Shown here: in pieces, positions 25,559 through 34,330 of the stretch
Layout: each line of letters begins with the position of its first letter
Numbering within the stretch: position 1 is the first letter of the stretch
Notes under the pieces: model-generated
Seen by the model: only the letters and a program-made list of their open reading frames with translations
Told to the model about the DNA's origin: nothing
The model's database searches: none
Made by a program: the position numbers and the translations under genes
Source: Prevotella falsenii DSM 22864 = JCM 15124
Lineage (GTDB): Bacteria > Bacteroidota > Bacteroidia > Bacteroidales > Bacteroidaceae
Assembly: GCF_000613945.1 (NCBI RefSeq)
Contig: NZ_BAJY01000011.1
Coordinates: 18,392-82,391, forward strand
DNA: 64,000 bases
Direction of reading: 5' to 3'

Positions 25559-26578
25559 ATGGAGAAAATAAATGCCATTATCACCGGTGTCGGTGGCTAT
25601 GTACCCGATTACATCCTCACCAACGAGGAACTGTCGCGCATGGTCGATACCACAGATGAATGGATTATGGAACGTGTGGGCATCAAGGAACGCCGAATCT
25701 TAACCGAGGAGGGACTTGGTACAAGCTATATGGCGCGCAAGGCGGCAAAGCAACTCTTGGAGAAAACAGGAGCCGACCCCGACAGCATTGATGCACTTAT
25801 CGTTACAACAACAACTCCGGACTATAAATTTCCATCAACAGCTTCTATCGTTATAGGCAAGTTAGGCTTGAAGAATGCCTTTGGTTTCGACTTCTCTGCC
25901 GCTTGCTGCGGATTTCTTTATTCGCTCGACGTAGCTTCAACGATGATTCAAAGCGGACGCTATAAACGCATCATTGTTATAGCTGCCGACAAGATGTCGT
26001 CGGTTGTAGACTACACAGACCGTCAGACGTGCGTGTTGTTCGGCGACGGCGCAGCAGCAGTTCTTGTTGAAGGCACTACCGAAGAAAACGTTGGCGTACA
26101 GGATTCTTTCCTTCGTACCGATGGCAAAGGTCTGCCATTCCTGCACATGAAGGCAGGTGGCTCTGTATGTCCTGCATCTCAATTCACGGTAGACCGCCGC
26201 TTACACTACCTCTACCAAGAGGGACGCACGGTGTTCAAGTATGCCGTAACAAGCATGAGCAGCGACATCATGGAAATTTTGAAGCGCAATAACCTCTCCG
26301 GAGACGATGTTGCATGGGTTGTTCCACACGAAGCTAATCTTAGAATCATCGAAGCTGTGGCTAAGCGTGCCAATGTTCCATTGGAGAAAGTGATTATAAA
26401 CATTCAGCACTATGGCAACACCAGTGCTGCAACCATTCCACTTGCACTTTGGGACGAAGAAGCTAAGCTGAAGAAAGGCGACAACCTTATATTCACAGCT
26501 TTTGGTGCAGGCTTTGTTCATGGCGCATCTTACTACAAGTGGGTATACGACGGAGCTTCTGCAACAGCAAAGAAATAA
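25559..26578 (+). CDS. fabH: 3-oxoacyl-ACP synthase III
   Basis: FabH starts fatty-acid synthesis by condensing an acyl-CoA primer with malonyl-ACP. The 339-residue protein has the thiolase fold. The nucleophile is C116 in DFSAACCGF, the histidine lies in VPHEAN and the asparagine in YGNTSAA, so the Cys-His-Asn triad is complete. The N-terminal [16 protein letters not shown] is typical. It starts 6 bases after rpmF. A hairpin terminator separates it from era. Confidence 0.95.
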   Translation: MEKINAIITGVGGYVPDYILTNEELSRMVDTTDEWIMERVGIKERRILTEEGLGTSYMARKAAKQLLEKTGADPDSIDALIVTTTTPDYKFPSTASIVIGKLGLKNAFGFDFSAACCGFLYSLDVASTMIQSGRYKRIIVIAADKMSSVVDYTDRQTCVLFGDGAAAVLVEGTTEENVGVQDSFLRTDGKGLPFLHMKAGGSVCPASQFTVDRRLHYLYQEGRTVFKYAVTSMSSDIMEILKRNNLSGDDVAWVVPHEANLRIIEAVAKRANVPLEKVIINIQHYGNTSAATIPLALWDEEAKLKKGDNLIFTAFGAGFVHGASYYKWVYDGASATAKK

Positions 26579-26607
26579 AATTCTTAGTTCGTACATAATA
26601 AAAGATG

Positions 26608-26648
26608 AACGCATCTTTCTTTGCAAACAAAGATAGGTGCGTTTTTTA
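26608..26648 (+). terminator. Probable terminator after fabH
   Basis: AACGCA (26608-26613) pairs with TGCGTT (26638-26643), with further inner pairing of CTTTG and CAAAG, followed by TTTTAAT. It lies 11 bases before the era ATG, so it could also attenuate era. Confidence 0.65.
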
Positions 26649-26658
26649 ATTTAAAGAT

Positions 26659-27540
26659 ATGCATAAAGCAGGATTTGTAAATATAGTAGGCAATCCCAAC
26701 GTGGGTAAAAGCACGCTGATGAACCAACTCGTCGGCGAGAAAATCAGTATTGCTACATTCAAGGCGCAAACTACTCGCCACCGTATCATGGGCATCGTGA
26801 ATACGGAAGATATGCAAATAGTGTTCTCAGATACCCCCGGGGTGCTGAAACCGAACTACAAGATGCAGGAAATGATGCTGCATTTTTCCGAGTCAGCCCT
26901 TGCCGATGCCGACATTCTGCTCTATGTTACCGACGTTATAGAGAAGCCGGAGAAGAATGCGGATTTCTTGGAGAAGGTGGCAAAAATGCAAATTCCGGTT
27001 ATCTTGCTCATCAATAAAATCGACGAAAGCGACCAAAAAACACTCGTTGCCCTTGTTGAAAAGTGGCACGGACTGCTGCCCAAGGCTGAAATACTGCCTA
27101 TTTCGGCTAAGAACAAGTTCGGCACCGACACGCTTATGAAGCGTATTAAGGAGCTGTTGCCCGAGAGTCCGGCTTACTTCGACAAAGACCAGCTGACCGA
27201 TAAGCCTGCGAAGTTCTTCGTAACGGAGATTATCCGAGAGAAAATTCTTCGCTATTACGACAAGGAAGTGCCCTACTCTGTCGAGGTGGTCGTGGAGCAT
27301 TTCAAGGAAGACGAAAAGAAAATACACATCAATGCTATCATTTATGTAGAACGCGACAGCCAGAAGGGCATCATCATCGGGCATCAGGGACTGGCATTGA
27401 AGAAAGTTTCTACCGAGGCACGCAAAAGTCTTGAGAAATTCTTTGATAAGAAAATATACTTGGAAACCTTTGTTAAGGTGGACAAGGATTGGCGCAACTC
27501 ACAGAAAGAGTTGGGCAATTTCGGCTATAATCCCGAATAA
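26659..27540 (+). CDS. era: GTPase Era
   Basis: This 293-residue protein has an N-terminal GTPase domain (GNPNVGKST at about 11-19, DTPG at about 58, NKID at about 118) and a C-terminal KH domain (IRYYDKEVPYSVEVVVEHFKED and KGIIIGHQGLALKKVSTEARKSLEKFF). Era binds the 3' end of 16S rRNA and helps 30S assembly, which ties it to RsmA and RsgA elsewhere in the window. The second GTPase gene, der, follows after a 168-base structured gap. Confidence 0.97.
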   Translation: MHKAGFVNIVGNPNVGKSTLMNQLVGEKISIATFKAQTTRHRIMGIVNTEDMQIVFSDTPGVLKPNYKMQEMMLHFSESALADADILLYVTDVIEKPEKNADFLEKVAKMQIPVILLINKIDESDQKTLVALVEKWHGLLPKAEILPISAKNKFGTDTLMKRIKELLPESPAYFDKDQLTDKPAKFFVTEIIREKILRYYDKEVPYSVEVVVEHFKEDEKKIHINAIIYVERDSQKGIIIGHQGLALKKVSTEARKSLEKFFDKKIYLETFVKVDKDWRNSQKELGNFGYNPE

Positions 27541-27570
27541 GGAAAGAAGCCAAACAAAACAACAAGCAAC

Positions 27571-27686
27571 GCCCTGACTGTATGTAGGGCAAACTCTCGC
27601 ATGGCGCGAGGGCTGGAGACGTGGTCATCTTCGGCAAATATTCATAAGGTGCAGACCTCACCTTGACCCCTTTGAGATGTTTCTCA
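27571..27686 (+). other. Intergenic region with four consecutive small hairpins
   Basis: Between era and der four short stem-loops occur in a row: GCCCT/AGGGC (27571-27590), CTCGC/GCGAG (27596-27610), AAGGTG/CACCTT (27646-27664) and TGAGA/TCTCA (27673-27686). No T-run follows any of them, so none is a standard terminator. A structured leader or small RNA is possible, but I match it to no known RNA family. Confidence 0.4.
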
Positions 27687-27708
27687 GCGTGGGAAAGACC
27701 ATCAATAA

Positions 27709-29022
27709 ATGGCAAATTTAGTAGCAATCGTAGGCCGTCCCAATGTGGGCAAGTCTACACTTTTCAACCGATTAACCCAAAGTCGCCGCGCCATTGTAAG
27801 CGATACGGCAGGCACAACACGCGACCGCCAATATGGCAAATGCCAATGGAACGGACGCGAATTTTCAGTTGTCGATACCGGCGGTTGGGTTGTTAATTCC
27901 GACGACATATTCGAAGATGCTATCCGTAAGCAAGTTTTAGTGGCTACGGAGGAAGCCGACTTCGTGCTTTTTGTTGTCGATAACGAAACCGGCATTACCG
28001 ATTGGGACGAAGATGTTGCACAAATTCTTCGTCGCAGCAAGCTCCCTGTAATTCTTGTTGCCAACAAAGTAGACAACAGTGGCGAATACTATATGTCGGC
28101 AGAGTTCTATCGTTTAGGTCTTGGCGACCCTGTTTGTATCAGCGCACAGACGGGCAGCGGGACGGGAGAATTGCTCGACTTGCTTCTCGAGCGCATGAAA
28201 GATGCTCCCGAAGAAGGACTTGAAGACGAAATACCACGCTTTGCGGTTGTCGGTCGTCCCAATGCCGGAAAGTCGAGCCTTATCAATGCCTTCATCGGCG
28301 AGGACCGCAACATCGTAACAGAGATAGCGGGCACGACGCGCGACAGCATTTATACGCGCTACAATAAGTTTGGGTTCGACTTCTATCTTGTCGATACGGC
28401 AGGTATCCGTCGTAAGAACAAGGTAACAGAAGACCTTGAGTTCTATTCCGTTATGCGCTCTATTCGCAGCATAGAGAATGCCGATGTGTGTATTCTGATG
28501 ATTGATGCCACACGCGGAATTGAGGCGCAGGATATGAATATCTTCCAGCTGATTCAGCGAAACAACAAGAGTTTGGTGGTGGTAGTGAACAAATGGGACC
28601 TTGTAGAGAACAAGGATCAGAAAGTAATCAAGACTTTCGAGAATGCCATTCGCGAGCGTATGGCTCCGTTTGTAGACTTTCCCATCATCTTTGCATCGGC
28701 ACTTACCAAGCAACGCATCTTCAAGATACTCGACGTAGCAAAGCAAGTGTATCTGAACAGAAACATGCACATTGGCACAACCAAGCTCAACGAAGTGTTG
28801 TTGCCCATCATTGAGGAAACGCCGCCACCATCGGTAAAGGGCAAATACATCAAGATAAAATACTGTTCGCAGTTGCCCAACACGCAAATACCATCGTTTG
28901 TGTTCTATGCCAACTTGCCACAGTATGTCAGAGAACCCTATCGCCGCTTTTTGGAAAACAAGATACGCGAACGTTGGAACCTTAACGGTTGTCCCATCAA
29001 TGTGTTTATACGTCAGAAATAA
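27709..29022 (+). CDS. der: GTPase Der (EngA)
   Basis: Der is the double-GTPase needed for 50S assembly. The 437-residue protein has a first G domain with GRPNVGKST (about 9-17), DTGG and NKVD. The second has GRPNAGKSS (about 182-190), DTAG and NKWD. A C-terminal KH-like domain ends in [25 protein letters not shown]. Both nucleotide sites are intact and the length is normal. Confidence 0.97.
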   Translation: MANLVAIVGRPNVGKSTLFNRLTQSRRAIVSDTAGTTRDRQYGKCQWNGREFSVVDTGGWVVNSDDIFEDAIRKQVLVATEEADFVLFVVDNETGITDWDEDVAQILRRSKLPVILVANKVDNSGEYYMSAEFYRLGLGDPVCISAQTGSGTGELLDLLLERMKDAPEEGLEDEIPRFAVVGRPNAGKSSLINAFIGEDRNIVTEIAGTTRDSIYTRYNKFGFDFYLVDTAGIRRKNKVTEDLEFYSVMRSIRSIENADVCILMIDATRGIEAQDMNIFQLIQRNNKSLVVVVNKWDLVENKDQKVIKTFENAIRERMAPFVDFPIIFASALTKQRIFKILDVAKQVYLNRNMHIGTTKLNEVLLPIIEETPPPSVKGKYIKIKYCSQLPNTQIPSFVFYANLPQYVREPYRRFLENKIRERWNLNGCPINVFIRQK

Positions 29023-29036
29023 ACAGTTATAAAAGT

Positions 29037-29435
29037 ATGAAACGACTACTTTATGCCTTGCTTCTCGCAGTTCTTCTCCTTCCTTCTTGCAGCAGAAAGA
29101 AGGAAACAGACCACGGTGCAATAGCGGCAGAAGCAGCGAAGCACTATTACGAAAATCTTATTTCGGGCAAATACAAACAGTTCTTAGAGGGTATGAACCT
29201 GCCCGACAAACTGCCTGAAAGTTACGAACGCCAAATGCTCGAAAACTTCAAGGTGTTTGCCAAACGACAAGACAAAGAGCACAAAGGCATAAAGAAAGTA
29301 AGCGTTCGTAGTGCCCGGTTCTTTGCAAAAGACAGTACGGCAAGTGCTTTCCTTTTACTTCATTATGGCGACAGCACCACCGAACAAATAGTAGTTCCTA
29401 TGCTTAAGAAGCACGGTTTATGGTATATGCGCTGA
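29037..29435 (+). CDS. Small lipoprotein, DUF4878-like
   Basis: This 132-residue protein has a lipoprotein signal (LLYALLLAVLLLPSCSRKK). A compact domain follows, with EAAKHYYENLISGKYKQFLEG and FLLLHYGDSTTEQIVVPMLKKHGLWYMR. It resembles the NTF2-like DUF4878 lipoproteins of Bacteroidota. The ATG at 29037 is chosen because it starts the signal peptide and lies 14 bases after the der stop; the frame is open further upstream inside der. Function is unknown. Confidence 0.75.
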   Translation: MKRLLYALLLAVLLLPSCSRKKETDHGAIAAEAAKHYYENLISGKYKQFLEGMNLPDKLPESYERQMLENFKVFAKRQDKEHKGIKKVSVRSARFFAKDSTASAFLLLHYGDSTTEQIVVPMLKKHGLWYMR

Positions 29436-29527
29436 TGCAATTATTATAATAGAAACCAAACAACGATGCCGTTTATTCAGAAAATGAATAAGCGGCATTA
29501 TTGTTTTCGCAATTCGGTGGAACAAAA

Positions 29528-29702
29528 GATACCGAGCAACCAACAAAAAGATACCGAGCAACCAACGAAAAGATACCGAGCAATCAACAAAAAGATACCG
29601 AGCAATCAACAAAAAGATACCGAGCAATCAACGAAAAGATACCGAGCAACCAACAAAAAGATACCGAGCAATCAACAAAAGATACCGAGCAATCAACGAA
29701 AA
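29528..29702. repeat. Tandem array of eight 22-bp units
   Basis: GATACCGAGCAAYCAAC begins at 29528, 29550, 29572, 29594, 29616, 29638, 29660 and 29681, giving a 22-bp period (the last but one unit is 21 bp). Units differ at two positions (C/T and A/G). The period is not a multiple of three, and open frames through it read KRYRATNKK-like low-complexity peptides, so it is treated as non-coding. Confidence 0.92.
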
Positions 29703-29737
29703 GCTCCTAAGCTTTCGTTGGAAAGCTTAGGAGCTTT
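29700..29737. terminator. Bidirectional terminator between the DUF4878-like gene and mlaF
   Basis: A perfect 17-bp stem, AAAGCTCCTAAGCTTTC (29700-29716) with its inverse at 29721-29737, closes the loop GTTG. It separates convergent transcripts. Confidence 0.85.
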
Positions 29738-29764
29738 AAAAGTATATCTCCACGCTGATACTGT

Positions 29765-30532
29765 TTACTTGGCTTCTTCGTTCTCTACTTCTTTCACTTT
29801 CTTGAACAAATCGGACGCAAATACAAGGTCGTTCAGTTTTTTGTTATTCGCCGACATCACCAAATCCTTGTTGCCTTGCCATTCTGCTTTTCCGTCGGCA
29901 ATGAAGACAATGTTTTCGCCAATACCCATTACGGAATTCATATCGTGGGTGTTGATGATGGTCGTAATGTTGTACTCTTTTGTAATATCCGACAAAAGCT
30001 CGTCGATTACCAGCGAAGTTTTAGGGTCGAGACCGGAATTCGGCTCGTCGCAAAACAAGTATTTAGGGTTCATTACCACCGCCCGCGCAATGGCAACACG
30101 CTTTTGCATACCACCGGAAATTTCTCCCGGATATTTGTTTTCTGCTCCTGTGAGGTTCACACGGTCGATACACTTCTGCGCTTGTCGGTCTCTTTCTTTC
30201 GATGTCATATCCGAAAACATATCGAGCGGAAAGCGAACGTTCTCTAAAACCGTAAGCGAGTCGAACAATGCCGAGCCTTGGAAAATCATTCCCATCTCCC
30301 TTCGCATGGCAATCTTTTCCTTTTTGCTCATCATTACGAAATTACGGTCGTCGTAGAGCACCTCGCCGCGTGTGGGTTCGAGCAGTCCGACAAGGCATTG
30401 CACCAGCACAGTTTTTCCCGCACCGCTCTGTCCGATGATAAGATTTGTCTTACCATCTTCAAATTTCGTGTTTATATCGTGAAGAACCTCTTTGTCTCCG
30501 AACGATTTATATAGGTTTCTAACTTCTATCAT
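29765..30532 (-). CDS. mlaF: ABC transporter ATP-binding protein, MlaF-like
   Basis: This 255-residue ATPase has Walker A GQSGAGKT (34-41), a signature ISGGMQKR and Walker B YLFCDEPNSGLDP. The SGGMQKR form and the MlaE-type permease upstream place it in the Mla/Mce lipid-transport family. The system moves phospholipids between inner and outer membrane to keep the outer leaflet asymmetric. The permease gene lies 33 bases upstream on the same strand. No Mce-domain (MlaD) gene is adjacent, so that component must be elsewhere. The symbol rests on homology. Confidence 0.88.
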   Translation of the reverse strand: MIEVRNLYKSFGDKEVLHDINTKFEDGKTNLIIGQSGAGKTVLVQCLVGLLEPTRGEVLYDDRNFVMMSKKEKIAMRREMGMIFQGSALFDSLTVLENVRFPLDMFSDMTSKERDRQAQKCIDRVNLTGAENKYPGEISGGMQKRVAIARAVVMNPKYLFCDEPNSGLDPKTSLVIDELLSDITKEYNITTIINTHDMNSVMGIGENIVFIADGKAEWQGNKDLVMSANNKKLNDLVFASDLFKKVKEVENEEAK

Positions 30533-30565
30533 CTTTGTTTACGCCGATTAAGAAAAGGTGTCGTG

Positions 30566-31312
30566 TCAGCTTAAAAGTTGTGTCAGGAATACATCGCTGA
30601 ACAAAATCAGCACGCTGGAACTAACCACCGCATTGGTAGAAGACGTGCCCACTTCTACCGAACCGCCTTTCACCGTATAGCCAAAGAACGACGACACACT
30701 CGCAATGATAAAGGCAAAGAAAAGGCTCTTTGTGATACTCATATACATGAACCACGGGTTGAAGTCGTGCTGAAGTCCTGCCGTCAGGTCTACGGGTGTG
30801 ATAATGTGGGCAACGTAAGCAGTTGCGTATGCTCCCACGATACCCATTGCAGCAGAAAAGACAACCAAGAACGGCATAATCGTAATAAGTCCTACTATCT
30901 TCGGCAGTATCAAGTAGCCGGCAGAATTAATGCCCATAATCTCCAAAGCATCGATTTGCTGGGTAACACGCATTGTGCCCAATTCGGAAGCAATGTTCGA
31001 CCCCACCTTTCCTGCGAGGATAAGACACATGATACTCGACGAAAACTCGAGCAACATAATTTCGCGCGTAACGTATCCCGACACCCAAAGAGGCATCCAC
31101 GGACTTTGCACGTTCAGTTTTATCTGTATGCAGATAACCGCTCCGATGAAGAACGAAATCAGCAAAACGATGCCGATGGAATCGACACCAAGCTGCGACA
31201 TCTCCTTGACATATCGTTTTAAAAACATACGGAAACGTTCGGGACGACTGCATGCACGCCCCATTAAAAGCAAGTATCTGCCGAAAACTGTAAGCCAATT
31301 GAATATAAGCAT
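30566..31312 (-). CDS. mlaE: ABC transporter permease, MlaE-like
   Basis: This 248-residue inner-membrane protein of the MlaE/YrbE (DUF140) family has about five or six hydrophobic segments and the family stretches SIGIVLLISFFIGAVICIQ, LAGKVGSNIASELGTMRVTQ, IDALEIMGI and ILPKIVGLITIMPFL. It pairs with the downstream ATPase gene to form the core of a phospholipid transporter. The promoter is divergent from lptB. Confidence 0.9.
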   Translation of the reverse strand: MLIFNWLTVFGRYLLLMGRACSRPERFRMFLKRYVKEMSQLGVDSIGIVLLISFFIGAVICIQIKLNVQSPWMPLWVSGYVTREIMLLEFSSSIMCLILAGKVGSNIASELGTMRVTQQIDALEIMGINSAGYLILPKIVGLITIMPFLVVFSAAMGIVGAYATAYVAHIITPVDLTAGLQHDFNPWFMYMSITKSLFFAFIIASVSSFFGYTVKGGSVEVGTSSTNAVVSSSVLILFSDVFLTQLLS

Positions 31313-31338
31313 TGTTGTTAGTTTAATCTACGCAGATG

Positions 31339-31372
31339 CAAAAGTAACCAAAATCCGCTAAAAAACTGCAAT
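31339..31372 (-). promoter_or_regulatory. Promoter of mlaE-mlaF
   Basis: On the minus strand TACTTTTG (complement of 31339-31346) matches the -7 consensus. ATTG (complement of 31369-31372) lies 22 bases upstream as a weak -33 box. Confidence 0.5.
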
Positions 31373-31420
31373 ATAAACCATTGTTTTAAGTAATATCAAT
31401 GATATTAGCATTTATTTTAC

Positions 31421-31428
31421 TACTTTTG
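31421..31428 (+). promoter_or_regulatory. Promoter -7 element of lptB
   Basis: TACTTTTG matches TAnnTTTG and lies 22 bases before the lptB ATG. The -33 element is unclear. Confidence 0.5.
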
Positions 31429-31450
31429 CAACACAGAAACAAAATAGCAG

Positions 31451-32278
31451 ATGCTCGACACTGAAAACATAATCATTGAACCCGAAAGCAATAAAAGCAG
31501 CGTTCTTCGCACCGAAGGACTCGTGAAGCGATACGGCAAACGCACCGTTGCCAACGGCGTAAGTATCAATGTGCGACAAGGAGAGATTGTTGGCTTGTTA
31601 GGTCCGAACGGCGCAGGCAAGACAACATCGTTCTACATGACTACCGGTTTGGTTGTTCCAAACGAGGGACACGTTTACATCGACGAACAGGAAATTACCA
31701 ATTATCCTGTCTACAAGCGTGCCAAAGCCGGCATCGGCTACTTGCCGCAGGAAGCAAGCGTATTCCGAAAGATGAGCGTCGAAGACAATATTATGAGCGT
31801 GCTGGAGATGACCAAGCTCACCAAGCAGCAGCGCATAGAGAAGATGGAAAGCCTCATCAAAGAGTTCCGCTTGGAGAAAGTGCGCAAAAACCTTGGCGAC
31901 CGTCTTTCGGGAGGCGAGCGACGCAGATGCGAAATAGCACGTTGCTTGGCGATAGACCCTAAGTTCATTATGCTCGACGAGCCTTTCGCAGGCGTGGACC
32001 CTATTGCGGTGGAAGACATTCAGCACATTGTCTGGCGGCTGAAGTTCCGCAATATCGGCATTCTCATTACCGACCACAACGTGCACGAAACGCTGAACAT
32101 TACCGACCGTGCCTATCTGCTCTTTGAAGGGCAGATACTTTTCAAAGGAACACCCGAAGAACTGGCTGCCAACAAGATTGTGAAAGAAAAGTATTTGGGT
32201 ACGGAATTTGTGCTGCAAAAGAAAGATTTCCAACTGTTGGACGAACGCAAGCGAGCAAAAGAAGCAGACGGAGAATAA
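31451..32278 (+). CDS. lptB: LPS export ABC transporter ATP-binding protein LptB
   Basis: LptB powers LptFG to lift lipopolysaccharide out of the inner membrane. The 275-residue protein has Walker A GPNGAGKTT (51-59), the Q-loop in IGYLPQEASVFRKMSVEDN, signature LSGGERRRCEIARCL and Walker B FIMLDEPFAGVDP, all in the form typical of LptB. A leader of about 15 residues precedes the usual start of the fold. Divergent mlaEF and the later lpxB make outer-membrane lipid handling a theme of the window. Confidence 0.94.
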   Translation: MLDTENIIIEPESNKSSVLRTEGLVKRYGKRTVANGVSINVRQGEIVGLLGPNGAGKTTSFYMTTGLVVPNEGHVYIDEQEITNYPVYKRAKAGIGYLPQEASVFRKMSVEDNIMSVLEMTKLTKQQRIEKMESLIKEFRLEKVRKNLGDRLSGGERRRCEIARCLAIDPKFIMLDEPFAGVDPIAVEDIQHIVWRLKFRNIGILITDHNVHETLNITDRAYLLFEGQILFKGTPEELAANKIVKEKYLGTEFVLQKKDFQLLDERKRAKEADGE

Positions 32279-32341
32279 GGGCAGGAGCGAGAAAGGGTGT
32301 TCATAATTCCTTTTATATAAATCAAAACAACAATAAAATAA

Positions 32342-34039
32342 ATGGCAACAGTAGACGACAAGAAGATTATCTTCTCAATGGTGGGCGTATCAAAGATTAT
32401 CCCGCAAAATCAAAAACAAATTCTGAAGAACATTTACCTCTCGTTCTTCTATGGTGCCAAGATAGGTATCATCGGTTTGAACGGTGCCGGTAAGTCCACA
32501 TTAATGAAGATTATTGCGGGTATCGAGCAGCCGACATCGGGCGAAGTGGTGTTCAGTCCCGGCTATTCCGTGGGCTATCTGCCCCAAGACCCGCCACTCA
32601 ACGAAGAGAAAACCGTCAAGGAAAACGTACAAGAAGGTGTGCAGCACGTTTACGACGCGCTCCGCGAGTACGACGAAATCAACGTGAAGTTCGGTTTGGA
32701 AGAATACTATGGCGACCCCGACAAAATGGACAAACTGATGCAACGACAAGCCGAAGTGCAGGACATCATAGATGCTACCGACGCTTGGAACATGGATTCG
32801 AAGCTCGACCGTGCCATGGCAGCTCTGCGTTGCCCTGCCGGCGACCTTCCCGTAACCCATCTTTCGGGTGGCGAGCGTCGCCGTGTGGCACTCTGCCGCC
32901 TGTTGTTGCAAAAGCCCGACGTGTTGTTGCTCGACGAACCTACCAACCACTTGGACGCTGAAAGCATCGACTGGCTGGAGCAACATCTGCAACAATACGA
33001 AGGCACGGTCATTGCCGTTACCCACGACCGCTACTTCCTCGACGATGTAAGCGAATGGATTTTGGAACTCGACCGCGGCGAAGGCATTCCATGGAAGGGC
33101 AACTATTCTTCATGGCTCGACCAGAAAACAAAGCGTATGGAGCAGGAAGAGAAGACGGCTTCAAAGCGCAGAAAGACGCTCGAACGCGAATTGGAATGGG
33201 TTCGCCTTGCGCCAAAGGCACGTCAGGCAAAGGGTAAAGCCCGTTTGAACTCGTACGAACAAATGCTCAACCAAGAGCAGAAAGACCGCGAAGAGAAGCT
33301 CGAAATCTTCATTCCGAACGGTCCTCGCTTGGGCAACAAGGTAATAGAGGCGCAACACGTGCAAAAGGCATTCGGCGAAAAAGTACTCTTCAGCGACCTC
33401 AACTTCATGCTTCCGCCTAACGGCATCGTGGGCGTGATAGGTCCGAACGGCGCAGGCAAAACCACACTCTTCCGCCTTATCATGGGCTTGGAAACGCCCG
33501 ACGGTGGCAATTTCGAGGTGGGCGAAACCGTAAAGCTCGCTTATGTAGACCAGCAACACAAGGACATAGACCCCGACAAATCGGTCTACGACGTCATTGC
33601 ACAAGGCAACGAAAACATAAGAATGGGCGGACGCGACGTCAATGCACGTGCCTACATCTCGCGTTTCAACTTCTCCGGCACCGACCAAAGCAAACTCTGC
33701 GGTGTTCTTTCCGGTGGCGAGCGCAACCGCTTGCAATTGGCTTTGGCATTGAAACAAGAAGGAAACGTGCTCTTGCTCGACGAACCTACCAACGACATCG
33801 ACGTGAACACCCTGCGCGCATTGGAAGAAGGTTTGGAAAGCTTTGCCGGTTGCGCCGTTGTTATCAGCCACGACCGTTGGTTCTTAGACCGTATCTGTAC
33901 GCACATTCTTGCTTTCGAAGGCAACGGCGAAGTATTCTTCTTCGAAGGAACATACTCTGAATACGAAATAAACAAGGCACGCCGACTTGGCAACGAAGAC
34001 ATAAAGAAAGGTCGCTACCGCAAGTTGATGGAAGACTAA
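32342..34039 (+). CDS. ettA: Energy-dependent translational throttle protein EttA (ABC-F)
   Basis: This 565-residue ABC-F protein has two ATPase domains and no membrane segments. The first has GLNGAGKST (about 44-52), LSGGERRRVALCRLL and LLDEPTNHLD. The linker has the long charged PtIM coil (KTKRMEQEEKTASKRRKTLERELEWVRLAPKARQAK). The second has GPNGAGKTT, LSGGERNRLQLA and LLDEPTNDID. The N-terminal IFSMVGVSKIIPQNQKQILKNIYLSFFYGAKIG and the length match EttA, which binds the ribosomal E site and gates early elongation by the ATP/ADP ratio. Confidence 0.95.
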   Translation: MATVDDKKIIFSMVGVSKIIPQNQKQILKNIYLSFFYGAKIGIIGLNGAGKSTLMKIIAGIEQPTSGEVVFSPGYSVGYLPQDPPLNEEKTVKENVQEGVQHVYDALREYDEINVKFGLEEYYGDPDKMDKLMQRQAEVQDIIDATDAWNMDSKLDRAMAALRCPAGDLPVTHLSGGERRRVALCRLLLQKPDVLLLDEPTNHLDAESIDWLEQHLQQYEGTVIAVTHDRYFLDDVSEWILELDRGEGIPWKGNYSSWLDQKTKRMEQEEKTASKRRKTLERELEWVRLAPKARQAKGKARLNSYEQMLNQEQKDREEKLEIFIPNGPRLGNKVIEAQHVQKAFGEKVLFSDLNFMLPPNGIVGVIGPNGAGKTTLFRLIMGLETPDGGNFEVGETVKLAYVDQQHKDIDPDKSVYDVIAQGNENIRMGGRDVNARAYISRFNFSGTDQSKLCGVLSGGERNRLQLALALKQEGNVLLLDEPTNDIDVNTLRALEEGLESFAGCAVVISHDRWFLDRICTHILAFEGNGEVFFFEGTYSEYEINKARRLGNEDIKKGRYRKLMED

Positions 34040-34067
34040 CCGGCTTTCGTAGCAGGTAAAGCAAAGG

Positions 34068-34106
34068 AAAAAGGTGAGCAAAGCATACGTTTTGCTCACC
34101 TTTTTT
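34068..34106 (+). terminator. Terminator of ettA
   Basis: AAAAAGGTGAGCAAA (34068-34082) pairs with TTTGCTCACCTTTTT (34091-34105) and leads into TTAT. It is a canonical strong terminator. Confidence 0.92.
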
Positions 34107-34114
34107 ATGTACAT

Positions 34115-34270
34115 AAGTGCGTAGTAAATCACGCTCATTATATATGACAATTTGGTTTTGTGGGTGTTAGGAGTGCGATAAATCGCACCTACGCTGTTGC
34201 TACATTGTTCGTAGGACAATGTATTGTATTTGCGTTAGTGCTGTAAGGGCGTGCTTCATCACGTTCCTAA
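34115..34270. repeat. Cluster of small palindromes of the GTGCGATAAATCGCAC type
   Basis: The gap after ettA contains three short inverted repeats: GCGT-AGTAAATC-ACGC, GTGCGA-TAAA-TCGCAC and GGGCGTG-CTTCAT-CACG, the second being perfect. They resemble dispersed REP-like palindromes. No gene is seen in the gap. Confidence 0.5.
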
Positions 34271-34330
34271 CATCAAAGAAAAAGAAGATTGAATACAAAC
34301 AATACAATGAATACTTGTTATATCCTGCTG

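Noticed and set aside
28114..29121. A 335-codon leftward open frame opposite der
   Set aside because: It is the antisense of the Der GTPase and has no motifs of its own.
29466..30356. A 296-codon rightward frame starting in the 22-bp array
   Set aside because: The first part is low-complexity translation of the tandem array, and the remainder is antisense to the MlaF-like ATPase.
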